Below, piece by piece: positions 11,223 to 21,500 of a stretch of 64,000 bases of DNA. Made by a program: the position numbers and the translations under genes. Source of the stretch: Otatea glauca (taxonomy: Eukaryota > Streptophyta > Magnoliopsida > Poales > Poaceae). Positions within the stretch are counted from its first letter, which is position 1; the number at the start of each line of letters is the position of its first letter. The stretch spans positions 29,160,859 through 29,224,858 of the forward strand of contig CM070722.1 of NCBI GenBank assembly GCA_036346275.1, written 5' to 3'. Under the pieces are notes generated by a model, which was given only the letters and a program-made list of their open reading frames with translations, did not search any database and had not been told where the DNA came from.

Positions 11223-12944
11223 GAGTATATTGACAAACACCCAAAAGGCATAAAAATTTTGAGTTTGAGAAGAGAAGAGAATGAATCAATTAGGATAAAA
11301 AGCCAAACTTGATCCAGAAAGAAAGAAAATAAGAACTTGACCAAGTTGATAGAAAGGATTTTAGAGCAAAAACCAGGAAAGAACAAGTTTCCACAAAAGC
11401 TTTAAAAATCCAATAGAAGCTCATAAAAGCTTATGATTCTTAAGATTAGCAAGTTTTCACCAAAATCATAAGACCCATGATGCCTTTTCTACATTTTCTC
11501 CCCTTTTGGCAATATAGGCATCAAGATATTTATATTTTATCCTATTTCTTCCCCTTTTGAAAATGCATGCATGAAATGCATCTTAAAAGAGCTTTGAGAA
11601 TTATCCAAGTGACCACATAGACAAAGGATGACACTAAGCTAAACAAGTTCAAATTATGCTAAACTAGGATATGTCCAAGTGCAAATTGTAATACCTTTGC
11701 TAGCCAGCACAAAGAGGACTATGTCATTTTTGGGCATGATTTAAAAAGTGCAACACTTAGCGTAGTTTCGAGACTAGAAGTAAAGCCATTTGAAGGATCA
11801 AATGGAAGACCTAGAGTTCAACCTACTCAACACTTTGGGAAAGCTAGTTGTGCATACAAGGTCCTTCGAGCTCATTCATCTTTTAATGCAAATTTTTCTT
11901 TAAGATCTCAAACGACATAGTGGGGTGCAAATGTTTGATATTATTTGTATTCTTTACCCACTTATGCCTTTTTTGTTTGCATTTTTCAAGAGTATTTGAC
12001 TCATGCCATAGTCGACCATCTCGAGAAGAACTCTTAAGAGAATGTTCTTGGTCATACACAATACATTCCAAGTTCATCCCAAGTGTAATGTGAGACAGTC
12101 CTGTGAATGTAAGTTGTTGAGATCAATTTGCACAAAAAGAGTCAATTTTTGTTTTCATTTTAGCACATAGATTTATGAGCATGTGAAGGACTCGAGTATG
12201 GATCTACCTTGCTTCACCCAAGTTGCTATAGGGACTCTAGTAGAAATCTAAAGTTTCACAAATAATAGCATATACACCTAGAGAGGAAACATAGCAAGTA
12301 AAAGCAACAAGTTTCATGAAGTTTTCATTTAAAGCTTTATTTTTCAAATTTTAAAAAGCTTAACAAGATGAATTAAAATGAACTTGGAAATATCTAAACT
12401 AGTGATTTTCTTTAAATGATGTAGCATGGCGCATAGCATGAATAGAAGCTCATTTGCATAATAGACAAAGCCCATAAAATACAAAATAAAGTCTATATGC
12501 AATGCATAAAGCAGATTCTCAAACTCCCCCTCAATAAGTGAATCATTTTTAAGCATAAATCTGGTTCAAAATGAGTTATTATCAGAATTAAGCTCGAAGA
12601 GGGTCTAAAAGAACCCAATTGAAACCAGAAACACAGAATGAGGAGAAGTCGAGAAACTGCAAACTGGGTAGCTATAGAGCATAGAAAGGATAAAAGAGAA
12701 CACTACGGCTTAGACTCGCTCTTATCTTCCCTAATGACTAACATAAGGAAGCTGACTCTAGAGAAGAGATGAGAGGTCCATGCAAAGCATGCCAGAAGTC
12801 TAAGAGTGGCGAACTCAGAACTCTACAAGAAAACCCAAAAACACCCAAAAGATGCAAAAGAAGGGAAATGCTGGAAGAAAAAAAATATAATACATAATAT
12901 ACAATCCAGCTCCCCCTCACAATAAGCAGTAAGGACACACGACT
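11223..12944 (-). other. region between RNase H and the 3' LTR, no ORF kept
   Basis: In Sireviruses this interval can hold an env-like gene. Here only short broken frames are present and I recognise no envelope-type features. It contains PPT-like purine runs and GGGGAGAA-type motifs. Confidence 0.5.
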
Positions 12945-14709
12945 CCAAGCTCACTCCTCAAGACAACAAATCTAGAGCTATCCAAGGGCTTGGTAAAGAT
13001 ATCGGCTAATTGGTGGTCATTCTCTACAAACTGAAGCGTGATATCCCCGTTCTCTACATGGTCTCTAAGAAAGTGATATCTAATATCAATGTGCTTGTTC
13101 CGGGAATACTACACTAGGTTCTTCGCAATGCAAATAGTAGAAGTGTTGTCACAGAAAAGTGGAACACTCACTATCGCTAACCCAAAGTCACGCAGAGTCA
13201 AACACATCCAAAGCACTTGACTACAGCAATTCGCTGCAGCAACATACTCGGCCTCTACAGTGGACTGTGCAACTCCGGACTGCTTCCTAGAAGACCAAGA
13301 AACAAGAGAAGTGCCAATTAATTGGCAAGTGCCAGAAGTGCTCTTCCTATTTGCCTACAGCCAGCAAAGTCTGCATCAAAAAAGGCTCGAAGGGGCATAC
13401 AAGAAGAGGAAGAGTACTAAATATCATAACTTGTGGTAGTACGAAGGTACCTGAAGATGCACTTCACTGCTTGGCGGTAAGAGGCACGAGGAGAAGCCTG
13501 AAATCGAGCGCACAGACATACAACAAAGTGTATGTCCGGCCTCGAAGTGGTGAGGTACAAGAGGGAGCCGATCATGCTCCAAAACTCCTTTTGATCAGCA
13601 GGCTCACCACCCTCATCTGGCTCAAGGATACCAGTGGTGGCCATAGGAGTCATCATCGGCTTTCCGACAAACAGGTTGAAGAGCCTCATGAGGTCTCGAG
13701 TGTACTTGCCTTGATGCAAGAAGGTGCCCTCCCGAGTCTGCTTGATCTGGAAGCTAAGGAAGTAGCTCAACTCGCCCATCATACTCATCTTAAACTGTGT
13801 GCTCATCATGTCAGAAAACTGAGACACAAGTGAATGAGATGAGTCACCGAAAATGATATCGTCCACATAAATTTGGACAAGAAGAAAATGGGACTCATGG
13901 TATCTGATGAACAGAGTATTGTCTACTGTGCCCATCTTAAAGCTATGGCTAAGAAGATAAGACTTGAGTCTGTCATACAATGCTCTGGGGGCTTGCTTGA
14001 GTCCATACAAAGCTATACAAAGCTTTGGAAAGCTTGTATACGTAACTCAAAAACTTGGGGTTATCGAATCCTAGAGGCTGCCTGATATATACCTCTTCCT
14101 CAATATACCTATTGAGGAATGCATTCTTGACATCCATTTGATAAAGCTTGAAGCCCTTCGATGCAGAGAATGCAAGCAGGATCCTAATAGGCTCTAGTCT
14201 AGCTACAGGGGCAAAAGTCTCCTCAAAGTTAAGACCCTCGACCTGAGAAAAGCCCTATGCAACTTGCCTAGCTTTGTTTCTAATGACAACCCCATCCTCA
14301 CTCTACTTGTTTTTTAACACCCATTTGGTCCCAATGACATTATGACCAGATGGGAGCTCGACAAGCTGCCAAACTTTGTTCCTCTCGAAGTTTTCAAGTT
14401 CCTCATGCATAGAATTAATCCAAGACTTATCGGATAATACATGAGAAACATCCTTCTGCTCAAAGGAGGCACCAAAGGCAGAGTGGAGGTAGAAACTGGA
14501 TAAACCCAATTTTGAGCGAGTGATCCGCTCAAATAGATCCCAATGATCTTATCAGGTGGATGATGTCTTTGAATATGGAGGGGAGGTCCAGAAGCAGAAG
14601 TGGCCTCTACCTCATGCACAGAAGAGGTAGGATCAGAGCCACACGCTGTATGAGAGTCAAAAGGCAAGGGCTGGTCTCCCTGAGATGCAGAAATAGAAAC
14701 AGGAGGCAC
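12945..14709 (-). pseudogene. copia reverse transcriptase and RNase H, broken
   Basis: Minus-strand reading gives the RT start (WINSMHEELENFERNKVW, 14509-14303), the RT core with MYGLKQAPRALYD and the catalytic YVDDIIFG (14010-13417), then RNase H with STSGTCQLIGTSLVSW, a STVEAEYVAAANCC segment and a KHIDIRYHFLRDHVENGD segment down to about 12945. Frameshifts and stops lie between these blocks; a short local duplication near 14000-14020 shifts the frame just before the YGLKQAP motif. RNase H is closed by a stop within the NLV-YSRNKH stretch. The enzyme would copy element RNA to DNA; this copy cannot. Confidence 0.9.
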
Positions 14710-15713
14710 CTTAGGTGTAGAGGGGACTAGATTAGGCGGAACACCATCATCCTCATCATCCTCATCCTCTACAAAAATGATCTCAGAGGTTGAAGAAGAA
14801 CTGAAATATTAGGTCTAGCTCCTAGGCTCGCCTCATCAAAGGTTACTACGTAGGTTTCTATGATCCTATCAGCATCGTAACTCCAGACCCTATAGCTTCG
14901 AGTAGAAGTCTAAGAACCCAGAAGGATACCATCGGAAGAATGAGACTCAAACTTTTCCAGGTTACCAGACTTTGAAATAAAATATTTGCAACTAAACACA
15001 CGAAAATGAGAAACACTAGGCTTTCGCCCATACCTCAACTCGTAAGAAGTGCGGTGCAAATGCGTTCTCAAGAATACTTAATTGGAAACATGGCAAACAG
15101 TAGCAGCCCAAAACTTCCTAAAAGTGTTGTACTCATATAGCATCGTCATGGCCATCTCTACCAGGGTCCTATTCTTCCTTTCCACTACGTCATTTTGCTG
15201 AGGAACGTAGGGAGAGGAGAACTAATGCTCTAAACCAGACTCTACACAGAAACTCTTAAAATAGGAGTTCTTGAATTCCGTGCTATTGTCACTGCGTATA
15301 GCTCGTAAGGCACTAGGGAGCTCAAAAGACAACCTATGAACCAAACCCCTGAAATGGGTAAAAGATTCATCCTTCGAGGCCATGAAAAACACCCAAGAGT
15401 ACCTCAAAAAATCATCAATAATGACAAAAACATACCACTTCCCACCCACTGACTGCAATCTAGCTAGACCAACAGTGTCCATATGTAAAAGCTGTCCTAG
15501 TGCATCAGTCATCACAAAAGTGACTGGGGCATGAGAAGCATCAATCATCTTGCCATGTTGACAAGGAGAGCAAACTACCTCTTTGACCATCTTGAGTTTA
15601 GGCAAACCACGAATGAGGTCGTGGCTTCTAACTCGAGTCAAATGATCAAATCCAATGTGACCAAGTCTCCAATACCAGAAAGAGATATCATAGGACTCTG
15701 AAGCAATAAACAA
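14710..15713 (-). pseudogene. copia GAG-pre-integrase and integrase, broken
   Basis: Starts with the GAG-pre-integrase motif WRLGHIGFDHLTRV and the C-x-x-C part of the zinc motif (CSPCQHGK), then the integrase core with VIIDDFLRYSWVFFM and IRSDNSTEFKN, which carry two catalytic aspartates. Between 15221 and 14800 a stop interrupts before the PQQNDVVERKNRTL motif with the catalytic glutamate, and the GKKP-like C-terminal motif appears as GRKPSVSHFRVFSCK. The N-terminal polyprotein (gag, protease) is missing because the sequence joins LTR directly upstream of 15713. Confidence 0.9.
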
Positions 15714-15721
15714 CCCGAGGT

Positions 15722-15883
15722 CCGACCATTGCTCTTCGACCAGCCAAAGTCAGGACCACTCGAGGTCCGACTACCGGTCTTCAACCAGGACAGACTAGAA
15801 TCAAACTCATCCTTGAGCACCAAAAGCTCGAATACTGTCAATTACTCATCACACACTTGGGTAGACCTCCACATGGTCTTTCA
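15722..15883 (-). repeat. 5' LTR remnant of the copia element
   Basis: About 160 bp nearly identical to 11060-11208, the start of the 3' LTR. The rest of the 5' LTR, PBS, gag and protease are gone. Confidence 0.8.
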
Positions 15884-17642
15884 TATATGCTCTGAGTTCT
15901 TCTGCCATAGTATGGGTTTGTCATCACCAGGCTGGTGCAAAGTTAGGTCTAAATAATGTAACGGTTATGTGATGACTCTCTACGACACACCAAAGAAAGT
16001 GTGTTAATAGCTTGCACGAAGAGTCAGCCATGACTTGTGGGTAAAGTTGTACACCTCTGCAGAGTGTAAATCTAATCGATTAGCCGCGTCCACGGTCATT
16101 GACACTTGGTAAAGTCATCACATAGTTAGATGTTTTATTATTTTCAAAATGGCTTGGTTTCATCTGTTTTGCCTTGTTTTGGCAAAGAATGATGTTGGCA
16201 GGTATTTGTTGTCTCGAAGCTCACGTCATGGAGGACTGTGAGTTATTAATTATGCTTTAGTTATTACCTTCATATCGGTTAAACTTTCTTTTATAAATTT
16301 CGTTTCTAAATTGCAACTTGATTTACAAATTCAATATCGCTTTATGCAAATTAACTGTAGAAGCTTCCTTTGATATAACCTGTATTACTGCATGTTGCAA
16401 ATATCACTTAAGTTTTGCTGAGTACGAAAGTACTCAACTTGCTTATTATGTTATTTTAGGTGAATAAGAAAATGAAGCTCCGAAGAATATTTTTCGTCGC
16501 AGGTTGCGGGAACTTCAGTAAAGCGATCTTTCTAGGGATTATGCCTTGTCAGTTGTCTAAGGGTTGGATGGGCACACTACAAGACTTTGCTTCTTCTGCT
16601 ACTACATACTCTGAATTGTAAGAATATATTGTATAAATAGCTTTTGCATTAATAATATGACGTATGGTTGTGATTTCAATTGTTGTAAATATGTGTACTA
16701 ACCACTGATCATGGGACTAGTACTGTATGCATACGAGATTCTCATTTTCGCATCTTATGCAGAGAATGGGGGTCGCTACAGTTATCTGGTTAGCCCATGT
16801 ACATATGGATGGTATCCACTGGTGTGTCCAGGTTTTAGGGTTAGGGTTTCTTGTGTGTGAGAGTGCTCCTTGGGAGCTTTGCCCTCCTGTTTAGGGGCTT
16901 TGTAATCATCCCTCTTTTCCCTCCTGTGGAGGGGCTCTGTAATCATCCCTCTATCTCTGAAATAAAGATGAAATTCATGCTTCAAAATCTTGCCTTGTTT
17001 TGCATCCTCTTCCTTCTTATTTCTTGATCTTTTGTTGCCAAGGATGAGTTATTGATGGATGTATCCTCTGGAGATCATATCTCAATCGACTAGGCAATCT
17101 CTCACTTCTTCATCAAGAGATTATCAAGAAACAGGTTTTTGACTTGAGAGAGAAGGATTTCCAATAGATTGTGTTCTTGAGCTTTTGGGGGCAATTTCTT
17201 TAGGGTTCTTGCTTGCTGTGACATGTGGGAGGCCATCTAAGGTCATCTTGATCATCAAACCCCTACGAGCAAGCACAGGATGAAGATTTGTGTTTTGACC
17301 CAATTTTGGTGCAACCTTCGCTAAAATAAAAAGGTAAGAACTTTGACATCAATCTTTGCGATTGAAGGTTGGAATAGGTTCCTGACATCCATAGGTCCAT
17401 ACAAAGTTTAATAGGGTTTAGATCATCTGATCAAAAGATACACCGATTTTGGTTTTGAAATCATGCTGATTTTACTGTTCATTGCAGTAGTGCCGATTCT
17501 AGGGCTGAGTTATCTGAAAATTGATTTTTTAGCTTCCATTTGATCTCTTGGGGCTTTGGGTTGGTTCTTTGGGGAAGTTTTTTTTAGCCAGTTTTATTTA
17601 TCTTTTATTCACTCTCCCTCTAGTCGCCTTTTTTGTCCTTCA

Positions 17643-18439
17643 ATTCTTTTTTCATGTCTTGCTAACTGCTGCTAAATAGGTGAATTGATTTTGCTATTTG
17701 TCATGCGCAGATCCAACAAGTTGGTTGACAACATAAACACAAAGAAACAACCAATCATACAATAAAGGATCAATTGATAAAATGCCCTCACTTATATGTG
17801 CCATTGATAAAATACCTCATGATGTCTCACTGACATAAACAGGGCATTTTGTCGGTTGCACCAAGTAAAATGGGGATATGATCAATTCCCCATACAATAA
17901 ATGCTAGAGATCCAACCATATCAACAAATCAGAAGGAAATCTGTTTTATTTTGATTTCAATCAATTACAACTTCTATTAAATTTCTAGTCGCATATATTT
18001 TGCATAAAACTGTTGAGGTAGCATCTAGTTGGTACATCACCATCTTTTGCTTCTTGCCCTCCTCATTAGCATTCTGATCAGTACAGGAAAAACGTCATCG
18101 GTAAATCAGTGATAGTGTCCGCGTATGCTGACTTTGTAGAGTGTGTACATACATATATTATGGTGATTCAGTGCTATGAATATCCATAAGATAAAAGTAG
18201 CTATTGAATTTATATGTAGAGTAATGCTATATCACCTCATTATTTGGTAATAAAATTGGACATTCTAAATGATACAGAATTTTATACAATATATGGATGT
18301 GCAAATTAGATTTTCAAAGGTATTGGTGCCTATTAGTACCCATTTAAAAAACTGAAAGGGAGTTCTTAAAATTAAGGAGCTAGTAATACATAGAGTGGAG
18401 AAGAAGAAATGTCAGCTCAATGCCCATACCATTCCATTT
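17643..18439. other. 3' flank of the SDR gene
   Basis: AT-rich sequence between the nested LTRs and the stop codon of the SDR gene. Its right half should contain the gene's 3' UTR. It includes a MITE-like repeat at 17767-17891. No other gene is visible. Confidence 0.5.
17767..17891. repeat. MITE-like repeat, copy 1
   Basis: Contains TTGATAAAATGCCC near one end and GGGCATTTTGTC plus CCAAGTAAAATG and ATGATCAATTCCCC toward the other, with GATGTCTCACTGACAT between. Shares all these runs with 22704-22825. Parts are inverted copies of each other, suggesting a small foldback element; superfamily not determined. Confidence 0.6.
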
Positions 18440-18502
18440 TCAAGGCAGCTTCTTTTGAGCTCTTAAGTGTAGGCATGATCTGGCTATTATCTTTATTCCA
18501 TC
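18440..18502 (-). CDS. SDR gene exon 8 and stop (residues 346-365)
   Basis: 63 bp; acceptor AACAGCAG, encodes DGIKIIARSCLHLRAQKKLP and TGA at 18442-18440. Fits the EGI...F.HLRAE end of relatives. Confidence 0.85.
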   Translation of the reverse strand, partial: DGIKIIARSCLHLRAQKKLP

Positions 18503-21500
18503 CTGCTGTTCAAAATTAAATAATTACAAACACGTCATGGCAATTTTCCAAACAAACTAAATAACATACTTTAAAGCATACACTTGCAAAATTTTTGAAG
18601 TGTTAACCTTGAGTGACACAATAGGTTTGTAGGCTAGATGATCGTTGGCCTTCTTGCAACTGAACGTTCTGTTGATTGTCATGTACTTGATCATCGCTGG
18701 TGTTATGAGTGGAACTATCTCATGCACTCCAAAGTGAGAAAATACTTTGTATACCCAATAAATTACATGGACCATTGGGACGATAACAGATCTCGGTATT
18801 TTTATTGTAAGTTCACTGCAAGAAAGTGATATCGGGTTAGTTCTAGCTAGGTTGATGGTAAACATCCTAACTCTTTTTTTTCCTTCGAGAAATTGTAACA
18901 ATATCAACATCAGACTGAAATACTGAATGAATGGTTCTATTATAACAAAAATTAGAGTTATCTCTAAAATTATTGTATTTATATAAATAACTGGTGAGAC
19001 AAAAGACACCTCACTAATACTTAAATCGAAAAAAGAGAAATGTTTGTGGAAATTCTGCCCTTAATCAAGACAAATGCACCATTCAACTATTCGATGAGAC
19101 CTGACTATAGTGGTGTGGATTAATCAAATATCTACTAGAGTTTTTACAGTATAACAAATACATCTTAAAGATATTAGAGTTGTGGAACAGATACAACTCC
19201 ATTTTTCAATATAAAGATGCATTGTACACTACTACAGAAAGGCTTATATTAGACGTCTCATCACAGACGGTTTCTCAAAACCGTCTGTGACGATGAACAT
19301 CACTGACGGTTCTATATTACAACCGTCAGTGACATTATCACAGACGGTTTTTAACTAAAACCGTCTGAGATAATACATGATATCACAGACGGTTTTAGTT
19401 AAAAACAGTCTATGATAATATCACAGACGGTTTTCAACTAAAACCGTCTGTGATATCATGTATTATCTCAGACGGTTTTATAATAAAACCGTCAGCGACT
19501 TATCACATACGATTCGTTATAATAACCGTCTGTGGTAAACCACATCACAGACGGTTTATCCAGACAGAACCGTCTGTGATAATATTTTAACTTTCGCGCT
19601 CTCACCAAATTTGAACTTTCTGCTCGTCTTGTTTTCAACTTCCTTTAAAATACAAGCCCGCGGCTCTTCTCCTGCTGCTTTCTTCTCACTTCTCCTGCTC
19701 TCCTCTTCTTCTCTTCTCTTCTCTTCTCTTCTATTCTCTTCTCTTCTCTCTTCTCACTTCTCACTTCCTTTTCCTCTCCTCTTCGAATGTTTGATAAGTA
19801 TGGTACGAATCGTTCAACTAAAATATTATAGCTCATCATCTCCTCTTCCTCTTCCTTTTCCTCTTCTCTTCTCTTTTGCACTCTTGATGTTGCGGCGTTT
19901 TCATTTTCGATCCGTGCACCTTTCGGTAAAACGGCCATAACTTTTGCATACGAGCTCCGATCGTGACGTTCTTGTGCTCGTTTTAAAGCTAACGAAAAGT
20001 TCGATTTGAAAATCCATAAGTAAAAGTCAGGGGGCTACATCAAAAGTACACGCGAGGCTCCGAAAAAACGTCGATCTCGAAAAAACGTCGTTTAGGGCTC
20101 AAAACGGCCTCCGAAGTTTTTTTTCGTCGATTTTGCGTTTTTAAGTTCTTCAGAGCAGTGAAATGGGATATCTCACATCCAGTAGCTCTTCCATTATGCC
20201 TGAACTAGCACAGAGCAGCTGGATCACAGAAATATCATCTGTACGTGACGATATTTTTTTTGTTTCCAAAAGTAACATCACAGGCGGTTCATAGTAAGAA
20301 CCGTCTTTGATAGTTGTTATCACAGACGGTTCTTAGCAAAAAACGTCTGTGATAGTTTGTTATCACAGACGGTTCTTAGTAAAAACCGTCTGTGATGTTT
20401 GCATATCACAGACGGTTTTAGTTTGAAACCATCTGTGACATGCAAACATCACTGACGGTTCATGAACCGTCTGTGATGTTTCGTAACATCACTGACCCAT
20501 GGTTACAGACGATTCGGAAAACCGTCTGTGATGACGGTTTCGAACTGTCTGTGATGACCTTTTCTGTAGTAGTGGTAGCTCCTAGCCACGCAACTGCATG
20601 GGCAACTCAGATAGTTATGAAATACAGCTTAAAGATGTTATATTTGTAGAACAAATACAACTTCACTCTTCAATATAAAGATATGCATTGTAGCTCCTAG
20701 TCATGCAACTGCATGCGCAACTCAGATAGTTAAAAAAATCCTTTAGCAAACGGAAGCACAACACTGCCATTATGTTTTTATGGTATGGTTCCACTATCAA
20801 TTTGGATGGTTGGATAAAAAAAAGCAGAACAAGAGATATGATTAATAGCCATGGTCCGGTAGGAAATATTGTAGCTAGTAAATACTGTATAGCAAATGAT
20901 TTATCAAGAAAATATCAAAATGAATTTTCTGACCCATGGACTATTTTTAGAACAAAAAATGAGTTCATGAATGTTGCTTGAAATAAGCTAGCACTACTTA
21001 CTTTCTGTCATAGCAATTTTTGCCTTGTATTTGAGGTGAAGTTTTTTGTCTGTTTTTAGGAAAGGAATCGTTGGATAAAAGACTCACATTTAAGGTGTTG
21101 AATACGTTAAAAGTTGTGACAGAATATTTCTACTTGCAAACTTTGTACTAGCTAGTAATAATCGAAGAATGATTTTATCCTAATAAACCAGAAAAGCTTG
21201 GTGCATCTCGTAACAAAAGTGTCTGTTCATGAGTTGTACATTTATGTTATTACCACGGATGTTTTAAAGAGAGAATTTTGTACGACTTTGCATGATACTC
21301 ATAACTATTAGCACATAAGAAAAACTACTTGACTGTTCATTGCACATGAGAAGACATCCTAATTAGGAGGATAAAGATGGATTGAGGCTTACGTAATTAA
21401 GCACACAGGCAACAATTATTTTCTACATCTAGCCTACCAATAAATAGGTGGGCAAACTTTACATTCTTATATAGGAAGTTACATAAGAGTGAGCCACTTG

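Larger units (their letters stand above)
9551..15883 (-). mobile_element. decayed Ty1-copia retrotransposon, Sirevirus-like layout
   Basis: Read on the minus strand it contains a 5' LTR remnant (15883-15722), integrase, reverse transcriptase and RNase H remnants (15713-12945), a long 3' untranslated or env-position region, a polypurine tract (11222-11209) and a 3' LTR (11208-9551). Flanking 5-mers TTTAT and TATAT differ at one base. The order IN-RT-RNase H identifies Ty1-copia. Gag, protease, PBS and most of the 5' LTR are absent, apparently lost in one deletion joining LTR position ~160 to the GAG-pre-integrase region. The 1.7-kb space between RNase H and the 3' LTR, with several PPT-like runs, suggests a Sirevirus. 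Confidence 0.85.
4787..16780 (+). mobile_element. long solo LTR (TGTAACATCCC family) holding a copia element
   Basis: It starts TGTAACATCCC at 4787 and ends GGTCGCTACA at 16780, with a perfect GTTAT duplication (4782-4786 and 16781-16785). Without the nested copia element (9551-15883) it is about 5.66 kb. The final part (15884-16780) matches the ends of the solo LTRs at 26192-29390 and 31998-37822, including a conserved run near 16000-16090 that recurs at 37040-37140. It has a GC-rich zone (5440-6660), a TATA box at 6023 and a long AT-rich zone with decayed repeats. No PBS, PPT or pol sequence is visible, so it is a solo LTR, probably Ty3/gypsy. The ORFs in the GC-rich zone overlap on both strands and lack family features. 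Confidence 0.8.
2214..17642 (+). mobile_element. solo copia-type LTR, split by two nested insertions
   Basis: The LTR starts TGAAAGACTATG at 2214 and ends TGTCCTTCA at 17642. Flanking 5-mers GTTCT (2209-2213) and ATTCT (17643-17647) differ by one base, as expected of an old target-site duplication. Its own sequence is 2214-2646, 4095-4786 and 16786-17642, about 2 kb in all. The gaps are a mini LTR element (2647-4089) and a long solo LTR (4787-16780). The last segment resembles 700-1723 of the first LTR. No internal domain of this element remains, so it is a solo LTR left by recombination. Orientation is plus. Confidence 0.75.
19156..20731 (+). repeat. 112-bp tandem duplication split by a CACTA insertion
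   Basis: Unit 2 (20620-20731) is intact. Unit 1 is 19156-19226 plus about 20578-20617, interrupted by the CACTA element. Both units share CAATATAAAGAT and CATTGTAGCTCCTAG; unit 2 shows the uninterrupted CATTGTAGCTCC junction. Confidence 0.85.
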
